Source: Comamonadaceae bacterium PBBC2 (GTDB lineage: Bacteria; Pseudomonadota; Gammaproteobacteria; Burkholderiales; Burkholderiaceae_C). Taken from it: 64,000 bases of DNA. Under the pieces are notes generated by a model that was not told the DNA's origin, made no database searches, and was given only the letters and a program-made list of their open reading frames with translations. Location of the stretch: NCBI GenBank assembly GCA_002255935.1, contig NKIO01000003.1:1-64000 (forward strand). The letters run 5' to 3'. Positions within the stretch are counted from its first letter, which is position 1, and each line of letters starts with the position of its first letter. The position numbers and the translations under genes are program-made. Positions 35,133 through 43,141 of the stretch are shown here, piece by piece.

Positions 35133-36329
35133 TCAATACATCACCTGCCCGCTCAGCTTCATCTGTCGTGAGGCCCAAGTGGCGCACAGCGACAGCCCGC
35201 CGCACACCACCATCACGCCCACATAGTGCCCGCTGTGGTCAAACACCGCCCCAGCCAGCACCGGGCCCAGCAAATTGCCCAAGGCCGCGCCACTGTAGAG
35301 CGTGCCCACCACGCCGGCGACCGAACGGCCACCAAAATAATCCATGCAAATGGCTGGCAAGAGCGAGACCATGCTGCCATAACTGAGTCCAAACCACAGC
35401 GCAAAAATCACCAGCAGCCACTGTCCGCCCGCAGCGCCCCAAAGCACATACGAAGCGCCCATGGACAGCTGTAACAGCACCAGCGTCTGCGCCCGACCCA
35501 GCCTGTCGGCCAGCAGGCCAATGGCAAAGCGCCCGACCAGACTGCCCACGCCAATCAGGCCCACCAGGCCCACGGCAAAGGCTTCGCCCAGGCCCAGATC
35601 GCGCGCCGATGCCGACACATGGGCAAATGGAATGAACATCACCGGCGAAGCCAGCACGACGGCCAGGTACAACCAGCGGAAAGTGGGGCTGCGCAAAGTC
35701 TCGCGCAAGGTCAAACCGGAGGCTGAGCCCCCCAAACTGGGTGCATCGGGGGCGACCTGCGTGGCAGGGGCGCGGCGCAGCAAACCCGCTGCCAACAAGC
35801 CCAGCACCAATACGCCCAGTGCCAGCAGCTGCATGGCCTCGCGCCAGGGCATGGAGCCAATCGCCAAAGCCACCAGCACCGGCACCAACAAGGTCCCAGC
35901 GCCCACGCCGGAACTGGCGATGCCCCCGGCCAGCCCTCGGCGTGTGCTGAACCACGGCTGCACGCTGGCAATCGAGGGGGTGTAGACCAGTGCAATGCCC
36001 AGGCCCACCAGCAAGCCGTAACTCACGTACACCGCCAGCAAAGACGTGGCCCAGCTGGTGGCCAAGAGGCCCAGTGCAATGAGTGCCATGCCGGCCGAGC
36101 ACACGATGCGCGGCCCGAACCGGTCGGCCAGCATGCCGCCGCCCGCACCCATCACAAAGTAGACAAAGCCCGACAGGCCAAAAATCCAGGACACATCGGC
36201 CCGCTGCGCCGAGAACTCGGCCGCGAACGATTCAAAAAACGCCGCAAACGAATACGACACCCCAAAGATCAGCGCCAGGCAAACAAAGGTGGCCCAAACC
36301 ACCACCCAGGCATAAGGGGTTTCTTTCAT
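35133..36329 (-). CDS. MFS transporter (monocarboxylate/OFA-like)
   Basis: A 398-residue inner-membrane carrier with 12 helices. The loop between helices 2 and 3 reads GGGMLADRFGPRIV, the MFS signature, and its counterpart in the second half is AIGLLADRLGRAQ. The sequence SYSFAAFFESFAAEFSAQRADVSWIFG resembles the oxalate/formate-monocarboxylate group. Substrate unknown. It is divergent from the small membrane gene at 36425. Confidence 0.87.
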   Translation of the reverse strand: MKETPYAWVVVWATFVCLALIFGVSYSFAAFFESFAAEFSAQRADVSWIFGLSGFVYFVMGAGGGMLADRFGPRIVCSAGMALIALGLLATSWATSLLAVYVSYGLLVGLGIALVYTPSIASVQPWFSTRRGLAGGIASSGVGAGTLLVPVLVALAIGSMPWREAMQLLALGVLVLGLLAAGLLRRAPATQVAPDAPSLGGSASGLTLRETLRSPTFRWLYLAVVLASPVMFIPFAHVSASARDLGLGEAFAVGLVGLIGVGSLVGRFAIGLLADRLGRAQTLVLLQLSMGASYVLWGAAGGQWLLVIFALWFGLSYGSMVSLLPAICMDYFGGRSVAGVVGTLYSGAALGNLLGPVLAGAVFDHSGHYVGVMVVCGGLSLCATWASRQMKLSGQVMY

Positions 36330-36424
36330 GCGGTCTCCGTTTTTGGGGAAGGTGTTGTCGATTGTGCCTTCAAGACCATGGCGGCTCTGTCCATAATGGG
36401 CTACCCCCTATGGAGAGCGCACCG

Positions 36425-36568
36425 ATGACACAGGACCCCCGCCCCCCGCACGAATCCAAAAGCCTGGAGGACGTGGTCCTCAAGTTCATCGAAAAAAACA
36501 ACCGGGCGATTTGGGCCGTCATTTTCGCCATCGCCTTGGCCGTGGTGTACGGCATGAACGCCCACTGA
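36425..36568 (+). CDS. 47-residue single-pass membrane protein
   Basis: MTQDPRPPHESKSLEDVVLK leads into a basic FIEKNNR and one transmembrane helix (AIWAVIFAIALAVVYGMN, about 27-45). It lies 38 bases before the phosphoglycerate mutase-like gene and could be its leader gene. There is no recognisable family. The amphipathic N-terminus plus C-terminal anchor is typical of small membrane-complex proteins. I regard it as probable because of the clean start after a GAGCGC run and the plausible helix. Confidence 0.5.
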   Translation: MTQDPRPPHESKSLEDVVLKFIEKNNRAIWAVIFAIALAVVYGMNAH

Positions 36569-36606
36569 GGCCGCCCAGGTTTGCAGGCCTGCGACAATCC
36601 CTGCCC

Positions 36607-37554
36607 ATGCACCTGATCATTCCCTACGCGGCCAGCCACGCCTTCACCGGCCCGGAGGTCTGGGCCGGTTTGCAGCTGCCCCATTTGCAAGCCCTGCTCG
36701 GCCTGTTGCAGCGCCAGCAGGTGCTGCAAGACACCGCCACCCCCTCGCTGCATCTGCCGCACGAACGCTTGCAGGCCCAGGCCTTGGGCTGGCCCCATGA
36801 GGCCGACCAGCTGCCTTGGGCTGCCTGGCACCTGGCGCAACAAGGCCAGTCCAGCACGACACCCCAAGCCTGGATGACGCCTTGTCACTGGCAAATCGGC
36901 ATGAACGATGTGGTGATGGCCGACCCCGCGCACTTGCGCTTGAGCGACGATGAATCGCAGCAACTGCTGGAGGCCATGCAAGTGTTTTTGCGCGAAGACG
37001 GCTTGCAAGTGACTTGGCACAGTGCACTGCGCTGGCACGTCCAAGGGGAGCTGCTGGCCGATGTGCCCACCGCTTCGCTGGACCGGGTGGTGGGTCAGAA
37101 TGTGAAGCACTGGATGCCCGAGCACCCCGCCAGCCGCCCTTTGCAGCGCCTGCAAAGTGAGATGCAGATGCTGCTGTACAACCACCCAGTCAACGACGCC
37201 CGTGAGGCCCGCAGGCAGCACACCGTGAACGCCTTTTGGCTGCACGGCGCGGGCACACTGCCTGCAGCCACACCCAGCGCCACCGAGCCTGTGACGGTCT
37301 TTGACGCCCTGCGATCGAGCGCCTTGATGGGCGATGTACAAGCCTGGCAGCAGGCCTGGCAAGCGCTGGACGCCACCGCCCTGGCCCAAGCCTTGGAACA
37401 CCTGAAAAGCACAGGCCAACTCACGCTCAGCCTGTGCAGCGAACACGCGGCCCACACCTACACCGCAGCGCCTGCCGCCTGGCACCAGCGCATCACCCGT
37501 CTGTTCAAACAACCTTCACCTGCTGCGGCATTGGCCGCCTTGATCACCCCATGA
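36607..37554 (+). CDS. Phosphoglycerate mutase-like protein (Burkholderiales type)
   Basis: A 315-residue protein starting MHLIIPYAASHAFTGPEVW, of a family in Burkholderiales annotated as (cofactor-independent) phosphoglycerate mutase-related. The conserved elements are LHLPHERLQAQALGW, PCHWQIGMNDVVMADP and TVNAFWLHGAGTLP. The catalytic serine and metal ligands of true iPGM are not evident to me, so the enzymatic name should be treated with caution. Its TGA overlaps the recJ ATG by 4 bases (ATGA), so recJ translation is coupled to it. Confidence 0.7.
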   Translation: MHLIIPYAASHAFTGPEVWAGLQLPHLQALLGLLQRQQVLQDTATPSLHLPHERLQAQALGWPHEADQLPWAAWHLAQQGQSSTTPQAWMTPCHWQIGMNDVVMADPAHLRLSDDESQQLLEAMQVFLREDGLQVTWHSALRWHVQGELLADVPTASLDRVVGQNVKHWMPEHPASRPLQRLQSEMQMLLYNHPVNDAREARRQHTVNAFWLHGAGTLPAATPSATEPVTVFDALRSSALMGDVQAWQQAWQALDATALAQALEHLKSTGQLTLSLCSEHAAHTYTAAPAAWHQRITRLFKQPSPAAALAALITP

Positions 37555-39260
37555 ATTTGCTCACCCGCGATGTCCCGCCCCGCAGCGCCTGGGCGCTCGA
37601 ACAAGCCGGCATCCACCCCTTGCTGGCCCGCCTGTATGCCGCACGCGGCGTGCAGTCCAAAGACGAACTGGACGACGCGCTGAACCTGCTGCTGCCCCCG
37701 GCAGGCATGCAGGGCACGCACGAAGCGGCCAAGCTGCTGGCCGATGCCATGGCGCAAAACAAGCGCCTGTGCATCGTGGCCGATTACGACTGCGACGGCG
37801 CGACAGCCTGTGCGGTGGCCGTGCGGGGCCTGCGCATGCTGGGCGCGCACAACGTAAGCTATCTGGTGCCCGACCGCGTGGTGGACGGCTATGGCCTCAC
37901 GCCGCCCATTGCCCAGCGCGTGCACGCTCAAGGTGCGGATGTTTTGATCACCGTGGACAACGGCATCGCCAGCGTGACGGGCGTGCAAGCTGCGCAAGCC
38001 CTGGGCCTGCAGGTGCTGGTGACCGACCACCACTTGCCCGGAAGCGAACTGCCCACGGCCGAAGTCATCGTCAACCCCAACCAACCGGGCTGCAGCTTCA
38101 CCAGCAAATCCATCGCGGGTGTGGGGGTGATGTTTTACGTGCTGCTGGCCCTGCGGGCTGAGCTGCGCCAGCGCGGCATTTTTGACGCCAGCAACCAACC
38201 ACGCCTGGACGCCCTGCTGCCCTTGGTGGCATTGGGCACCGTGGCCGACGTGGTCAAGTTGGATGCGAACAACCGCCGCCTGGTAGCGCAAGGTCTGCGC
38301 CGCGTGCGTGCAGGCGCACTGCCGCCCGGCATGTCCGCGCTGATGCGGGCCGCCAGCCGCGAAACCGCCAAGGCCACCACCTTTGACTTTGGCTTTGCTT
38401 TGGGCCCGCGCATCAACGCCGCAGGCCGTCTGGCCGACATGACGCTGGGCATCGAGTGCCTGCTGACCGACGACGCGGGCCGCGCCGACGAGCTGGCCCG
38501 GCAGCTGGACGCGATCAACCGCGAACGCCGTGTGATCGAAGGCGACATGCGCGAGATGGCCATGGACATGGCCGAGTCGCTGTTTGACGAGGGCGATGAA
38601 CCGCCGCCGGCCATTTGCGTGTTCGACCCGGATTTTCACGAAGGCGTGGTGGGCATCGTGGCCTCGCGCATCAAAGACAAACTGCACCGCCCCACCTTTG
38701 TGTTCGCGGCCAGCAGCGCACCCGGCAAAGAGCACGAGCTCAAAGGCTCTGGCCGGTCCATTGCGGGCTTTCATTTGCGCGATGCGCTCGACCTGGTGGC
38801 CAAACGCGCCCCGGGCGTGCTGTTGCGTTTTGGCGGTCACGCCATGGCGGCGGGCTGCACCATTGCCGAAGAGCACCTGGATGTGTTTGAAGAAACGCTC
38901 AACCAAGTGGCCATGGAATGGCTGGACGCGGCCACGCTGCAACGCCGCCTGGAAACCGATGGGCCACTGCCCGCCGAATACCGCCGGGTGGACTTGGTGG
39001 ACATGCTGCACCACGAGGTCTGGGGCCAGGGCTTTGCGCCACCGGTGTTTTGCGAAGAGATCGAAATCGTGTCGCAGCGCTTGGTGGGCGAGAAACACCT
39101 GTCGCTCAAGATGAAGCACCAAGGCCAGCCGGTGGACGGCATCTGGTTTGGCCGCACCGAGCCTTTGCCCTCACGCGTCAAATTGGCCTACCGGCTCGAT
39201 GCCGATGAATGGCAAGGCCAAAAACGGGTGCGCTTTTTGGTGGAGGGGGCTGAGCTTTGA
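37551..39260 (+). CDS. recJ: Single-stranded-DNA-specific exonuclease RecJ
   Basis: A 569-residue 5'-3' ssDNA exonuclease acting in recombination and mismatch repair. DHH-family motifs are all visible: VADYDCDGATA (motif I), ITVDNGIAS (II), VTDHHLPG (III, the DHH), VALGTVADVV (IV), and the DHHA1 motif LLRFGGHAMAAGCTI. The length is normal. The start codon is coupled to the preceding gene. Confidence 0.96.
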   Translation: MNLLTRDVPPRSAWALEQAGIHPLLARLYAARGVQSKDELDDALNLLLPPAGMQGTHEAAKLLADAMAQNKRLCIVADYDCDGATACAVAVRGLRMLGAHNVSYLVPDRVVDGYGLTPPIAQRVHAQGADVLITVDNGIASVTGVQAAQALGLQVLVTDHHLPGSELPTAEVIVNPNQPGCSFTSKSIAGVGVMFYVLLALRAELRQRGIFDASNQPRLDALLPLVALGTVADVVKLDANNRRLVAQGLRRVRAGALPPGMSALMRAASRETAKATTFDFGFALGPRINAAGRLADMTLGIECLLTDDAGRADELARQLDAINRERRVIEGDMREMAMDMAESLFDEGDEPPPAICVFDPDFHEGVVGIVASRIKDKLHRPTFVFAASSAPGKEHELKGSGRSIAGFHLRDALDLVAKRAPGVLLRFGGHAMAAGCTIAEEHLDVFEETLNQVAMEWLDAATLQRRLETDGPLPAEYRRVDLVDMLHHEVWGQGFAPPVFCEEIEIVSQRLVGEKHLSLKMKHQGQPVDGIWFGRTEPLPSRVKLAYRLDADEWQGQKRVRFLVEGAEL

Positions 39261-39264
39261 AGAC

Positions 39265-39332
39265 GTCGTAGCTGAAGCTTCGACCTAAGACAGACGGGTT
39301 GGTATCCGTAGGTCGGCGGCTTTAGCCCCGAC
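39265..39332. repeat. Pair of short hairpin repeats in opposite orientation
   Basis: 39265-39284 (GTCGTAGCTGAAGCTTCGAC) is a hairpin; 39312-39332 starts GTCGGCGGCTTT and ends AGCCCCGAC, also a hairpin. Read in opposite directions both begin TAGGTCG and end in CGAC, so they look like two diverged copies of one element. They lie just after recJ, before converging coaD, and may also terminate transcription. Confidence 0.5.
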
Positions 39333-39356
39333 ATGGTTTTTGAGCCCAGTCAGCCC

Positions 39357-39851
39357 TCAATCCTCACCAGACATCTTGAACGTCAGCGCATTGTGCACAG
39401 GCGCCGACACCAAACCCGACACATCACCGCCGAGCTTGGCGATCTCGCGCACCAAGGTGCTGCTGATGTGTTGCACGTTCGCGCTGGTGTGCAAAAACAC
39501 GGTGTCCACATCGGGCGCCAAGTGGCGGTTCATGCCCGACATCTGGGTTTCGTAGTCGTAGTCGGTCACAGAGCGCAGGCCGCGCACGATCACTTGCGCC
39601 TTTTGGGCGCGCACAAAATCCACAATCAGTCCATCAAAGGGCACCGCTTTGACGTTGGCGCAATCGTGCATGGCCGACTGCGCCAAGTGCAGGCGCTCGT
39701 CCAGGCTGAACAGGGTTTTCTTGTGGTGCGCAGTGGCCACCGCGATGATGACCTGATCGAACATGCGGGCCGCACGGCGCACCACGTCTTCATGGCCCAA
39801 GGTCAGCGGGTCGAAGGTGCCAGAGTAAACAGCGATCACGGGGCTTTTCAT
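39357..39851 (-). CDS. coaD: Phosphopantetheine adenylyltransferase
   Basis: A 164-residue nucleotidyltransferase that makes dephospho-CoA from 4'-phosphopantetheine and ATP. The N-terminal YSGTFDPLTLGHEDVVRRA carries the TxGH motif, RGLRSVTDYDYETQMSGMNR follows, and the ISSTLVREIA motif is present at about 128. Typical length. Located 29 bases after rsmD, the usual rsmD-coaD pair. Confidence 0.97.
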   Translation of the reverse strand: MKSPVIAVYSGTFDPLTLGHEDVVRRAARMFDQVIIAVATAHHKKTLFSLDERLHLAQSAMHDCANVKAVPFDGLIVDFVRAQKAQVIVRGLRSVTDYDYETQMSGMNRHLAPDVDTVFLHTSANVQHISSTLVREIAKLGGDVSGLVSAPVHNALTFKMSGED

Positions 39852-39880
39852 GGGGGCGTCCTCGGTTCAGTCTGCACAAA

Positions 39881-40540
39881 TTATGCAGTGCGTTGCAACA
39901 AGTGGGCGTGCACGGCACCGGCCTTCAAATGGCGCTCAAGCTTCAGGCCCCAAACACCCAGCGCTTCATCGGTCCAGAGCACGGGCGCTTCCAGATACAC
40001 CCAGCCGCCCACCGGCACCGCAGCAGCGGCCGCCTTGAGCGCCGATTCAAACCAAGGGCCATCAAACGGCGGATCGATGAACACCAAATCCACACTGCCT
40101 GCCGGCAAGCGTTGCAAGGCCGAGATGGCATCGCCCCGTTGCACCTGAACCATGCCCGCTTGCAGGCGCAGCACGTGGGCTTGCAAAGCGCTCACCAGCA
40201 CCGGGTCTTGCTCCAGCATCAAGACATGGGCCGCACCACGCGACGCGGCTTCCAGCCCCAATGCGCCGGTGCCTGCAAACGCGTCCACACAACGCCAAGC
40301 GGCCAGGTCTTGGCCCAACCAGTTGAACAGGGTTTCCCGCACCCGGTCGGGTGTGGGGCGCAGGCCCGGTTTGTCGATGACTTTGAGGCGCGTGCGGCGC
40401 CATTGCCCGCCGATGATGCGCACCTCGTGTGTGGCATGGCCTTTGGGTTTGGCTGGGGGCTTGCCTGCGGACTGGCCTGCAGGGGCAACGCTCGCTCGCG
40501 CAGACTGGCGCGGTGAAGCAGAAACTTTGGATGAACGCAT
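39881..40540 (-). CDS. rsmD: 16S rRNA (guanine966-N2)-methyltransferase RsmD
   Basis: A 219-residue SAM-dependent methyltransferase of the 30S subunit. It shows VRIIGGQWRRTRLKV, the SAM loop DAFAGTGALGLEAASRGA, and the catalytic FIDPPFDG (DPPF). A basic, low-complexity N-terminal extension (about 1-38) precedes the fold, common in betaproteobacteria. Start chosen at 40540 (MRSSKVSASP). It forms an operon with coaD. Confidence 0.94.
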   Translation of the reverse strand: MRSSKVSASPRQSARASVAPAGQSAGKPPAKPKGHATHEVRIIGGQWRRTRLKVIDKPGLRPTPDRVRETLFNWLGQDLAAWRCVDAFAGTGALGLEAASRGAAHVLMLEQDPVLVSALQAHVLRLQAGMVQVQRGDAISALQRLPAGSVDLVFIDPPFDGPWFESALKAAAAAVPVGGWVYLEAPVLWTDEALGVWGLKLERHLKAGAVHAHLLQRTA

Positions 40541-40573
40541 GGGGCCCAAGTGTAAAGCGCCCCCCAAAAGAAC

Positions 40574-40595
40574 AAGCCAGCACAAGTGCTGGCTT
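40574..40595 (-). terminator. Rho-independent terminator of the Ala/Lys-rich gene
   Basis: AAGCCAGCAC and GTGCTGGCTT form a perfect 10-bp stem with a 2-base centre. In the minus direction it is followed by GTTCTTTT. A second stem (GCCGGAC/GTCCGGC, 40614-40632) lies between it and the stop codon. Confidence 0.75.
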
Positions 40596-40640
40596 GGTGG
40601 TCAGGTCACGCGGGCCGGACAGAACGTCCGGCTGCGGTGA

Positions 40641-40943
40641 TCACTTACCTTGAGGCAGTTTGGCATCGACTTTGGCGGCAGCCTTGTCGGCCATCTTTTC
40701 AGCAGCCGGGGCTGCTTTGGTTTCGGCAGCCGCTTTCACTTCGGCTTTGGCCTGGGCCTTTTTCTCAGCCTTCAGGGCTTTTTCTTGCGCTTTGGCTTGG
40801 GCCTTGGCATCTTTCACTTCCGCTTTAGCAGCAGGTGCTACGGCGGCTGCAGGAGCAGCAGCTGTCGCAGGCGCGGCGGGGGCTTGGGCGAATGCACCGG
40901 CAGCAAAGAAACCGGCGATCAGGGTGGCGAGCAGCTTGTTCAT
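40641..40943 (-). CDS. Secreted Ala/Lys-rich low-complexity protein
   Basis: A 100-residue protein: signal peptide at 1-20 (MNKLLATLIAGFFAAGAFAQ), an Ala/Pro-rich stretch, then a charged helix built from AKAQAK-, EKKAQAK- and EVKAAAE-type repeats to the C-terminus. No family is recognised; similarity to TolA or histone H1 tails would be compositional. The ATG at 40943 has AAGGAC upstream, and the gene has its own terminator, so it is a monocistronic and probably real gene. A periplasmic, possibly envelope-linked helical protein is the most that can be said. Confidence 0.7.
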   Translation of the reverse strand: MNKLLATLIAGFFAAGAFAQAPAAPATAAAPAAAVAPAAKAEVKDAKAQAKAQEKALKAEKKAQAKAEVKAAAETKAAPAAEKMADKAAAKVDAKLPQGK

Positions 40944-41099
40944 GAGAAGAGTCCTTCTTTCAGTTTTCAGTCCAACACCTTGTTGAACTTGCAACTACAA
41001 CGCGGCCCGATCAAGGCCTGATGACGAAAGTGCCGGGCCAGTTGTAACGGTATGTGTTGTTGCTTGCCCACGGCACACCCTCCACAGACCGCCACGGCA

Positions 41100-41111
41100 T
41101 GACATGCGTCA
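41100..41111. promoter_or_regulatory. FNR-like dyad upstream of the hemerythrin gene
   Basis: TGACATGCGTCA, symmetric TGAC-N4-GTCA arms, 75 bases before the hemerythrin ATG. The spacing matches FNR/Dnr-type boxes (TTGAY-N4-RTCAA), though the left outer base deviates. It is only a candidate. Confidence 0.3.
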
Positions 41112-41186
41112 AACAATGCACACATCGCGCTTGGCGCAGCCTCAAGGGCTGCCTACAGTGAAAGCATTCACTTGACGGAGATCGCC

Positions 41187-41717
41187 ATGAGCCTCGAAGC
41201 AGCCAACGCCCCCATCACCCATTTCGCCAATTGCCATGTGGGCATCTTTGCGCAGCTCGATCGCATGGGCGATTTGCCCGCTTTGCTGGGGCCAGCGGCG
41301 CAAGCGCGCAAAATTGCCGAGCAATCGCTGGCCTTTTTCAGCATCGGCATGTACACCCACCACAGCGAAGAAGAAAAAGATTTGTTCACCGCCGTGCGTG
41401 CCAGCGCCAACGCAGGCGCAGAGCGCTTGAAGGTGGAAGCGCTGATCGAGCAACTCACGCAAGACCACCGCAGCTTGGAAAAACTCTGGGAGTCACTGGA
41501 GCCAAGCTTGCGCAAAGTGGCCAAAGGTCAGGACGCCATGCTGGACGTGTCGGCGCTGCACGCCATGGTCGAACGCTACCAGTTGCACGCCAAACTGGAG
41601 GAGCAGGATTTTTTACCCTTGGCGCAAATCATTTTGGGCCGCAATGACAACCACATGGCCGCGCTGGGCCTGACCTTGCACATGCGCCATGTGCCGCCCT
41701 TTGCGGCGCACATTTAA
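41187..41717 (+). CDS. Hemerythrin-domain protein
   Basis: A 176-residue four-helix-bundle protein of the hemerythrin/HHE family, which binds a di-iron centre and often senses or handles O2 or NO. Candidate ligands: His in ITHFANCH, the HHSEEEKDLF cluster, QDHRSLEKLW, and YQLHAKLEEQDFLP. The ATG at 41187 follows ACGGAG. It stands alone, converging on the M16 protease genes. An FNR-like dyad upstream would fit oxygen-linked control. Confidence 0.85.
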   Translation: MSLEAANAPITHFANCHVGIFAQLDRMGDLPALLGPAAQARKIAEQSLAFFSIGMYTHHSEEEKDLFTAVRASANAGAERLKVEALIEQLTQDHRSLEKLWESLEPSLRKVAKGQDAMLDVSALHAMVERYQLHAKLEEQDFLPLAQIILGRNDNHMAALGLTLHMRHVPPFAAHI

Positions 41718-41736
41718 AGCACAGGGATTGTGACGC

Positions 41737-43131
41737 TCAAGGCTGCGCGCCCAGCACCACGGTGACCATGCGATCGGGTTGCAAGACCCTGGCCATGGCG
41801 CGGCGCACGTGGTCCACGCTCACGCGCTCAACCTGCGCGGTCCAGTTGTCCAGGTAGTTCAGGGGCAAGCGGTTCCAAGCGATGTTGGCCACGTTGTCCA
41901 GCAGCTTGCGGTTGCTGTCGATGCGCAGGGCAAAACCACCGATCAAATTGGACTTGGCCGCTTGCAACTCGGCCTCGGTTGGGCCCTCTTGAACAAAGGT
42001 CTTGACCACCTCTTGGGCCACCGCAAGGGCTTGCGCGGCCTGATCCGGTCTTGTTTGCAAACCGACCGTGAACGCGCCGGCATGCAAGGCCGGTGAAAAA
42101 TAGCTGTACACGCTGTAGCTCAGGCCGCGCTTTTCGCGCACCTGCTCGGTCAAGCGCGACACAAAACCGCCCCCACCCAAGATGTGGTTGCCCACCAGCA
42201 GGGCAAAAAAGTCAGGGTCATTGCGCTTGTATCCGGGCTGGCCCATCAGCACATGGGCCTGTGCAGAATCAAAAGTCAGATTCAAGTTTTGCGCGGCCTT
42301 CAAGGGCTCGACCTCGGCCACCGGGGGCATGGGCGAGCAGCCCGATGTGGCGGGCCACAAAGCGAGCAAGCGTTTGACCAGGGCATCGGTCTGTGCACGC
42401 GACAAGTCCCCCACCACGCTGATGGAGGCTTGGCAAGCGCGCAAGCTCTGCGCGTGCAGGGCTTTCAGGTCATCGGCGCTGATGCGCAACAAACTCTCGG
42501 GCGTAGTTTTGTAGCCATAAGGGTGGACGCCATAAACCGCCGAGGCGTAGGCGTTTTGCGCCACGGTGCCCGGCTGGGTCAAAGACTCCCGAATGGAGGC
42601 CGACAAGCGCTCGCGGTCACGCGTCCAAATGTCTTGCGGAAAAGCCGGATGCGCCATTTGCCGCGCCGCCAAGCTCACGGCTTTGTCCAACAAATCCGGG
42701 TAGCTCAGGCTGCGCAGAGAAAAGCTCAAGCGGTCTGAGCCGGCCCCTGCGCCAAAACTGGCGCCCAAATCAGCCCAAGCTTCGCCCAGCTGGTTTTCGT
42801 CCATGGCCTTGGCGTAAGGGCCCTGCGCTTTCGGGTCGGCCTTCATGCCGCTGGAGATTTGCCCGGCCATGACCGCGGCCAAGCCCGCTTGCGCGGCCGG
42901 GTCGCGGCGGCTGCCGGCATCCAGATCGATCTGCACATCCACCATCGGGATGGCGTGGCTTTCCACCAGGTACACACGGGCGCCGTTGGCTTGTGTCCAG
43001 TGCTGAATCGGCAAAGCCGCTTGCGCGCTGGCAGCGGCCCAGCACAAGGCGCCAGCACAAGCGCTCCAAATCCCCAGGCGACGCGCTCCGGAAAGCGCAG
43101 AAATCAAAAACATCGTGTGGTGGGTTCTCAT
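41737..43131 (-). CDS. M16-family peptidase, inactive partner
   Basis: A 464-residue periplasmic protein (signal peptide with core about 15-36, AQA cleavage) with two M16 domains. Where the zinc motif HxxEH should be, it reads AGLAAVMAGQ, so it lacks catalytic residues. It keeps the glycine-rich NHILGGGGFVSRL and the RxxY-like GLSYSVYSYF of the C-terminal half. It follows the active M16 gene by 10 bases. The two most likely form a heterodimer like mitochondrial processing peptidase, with this as the substrate-guiding subunit. Confidence 0.9.
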   Translation of the reverse strand: MRTHHTMFLISALSGARRLGIWSACAGALCWAAASAQAALPIQHWTQANGARVYLVESHAIPMVDVQIDLDAGSRRDPAAQAGLAAVMAGQISSGMKADPKAQGPYAKAMDENQLGEAWADLGASFGAGAGSDRLSFSLRSLSYPDLLDKAVSLAARQMAHPAFPQDIWTRDRERLSASIRESLTQPGTVAQNAYASAVYGVHPYGYKTTPESLLRISADDLKALHAQSLRACQASISVVGDLSRAQTDALVKRLLALWPATSGCSPMPPVAEVEPLKAAQNLNLTFDSAQAHVLMGQPGYKRNDPDFFALLVGNHILGGGGFVSRLTEQVREKRGLSYSVYSYFSPALHAGAFTVGLQTRPDQAAQALAVAQEVVKTFVQEGPTEAELQAAKSNLIGGFALRIDSNRKLLDNVANIAWNRLPLNYLDNWTAQVERVSVDHVRRAMARVLQPDRMVTVVLGAQP

Positions 43132-43141
43132 GATCAGACCT

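Noticed and set aside
37458-39122. A 554-codon open frame antisense to recJ
   Set aside because: recJ carries every family motif in the other strand; the antisense product is compositionally biased and unlike any protein.
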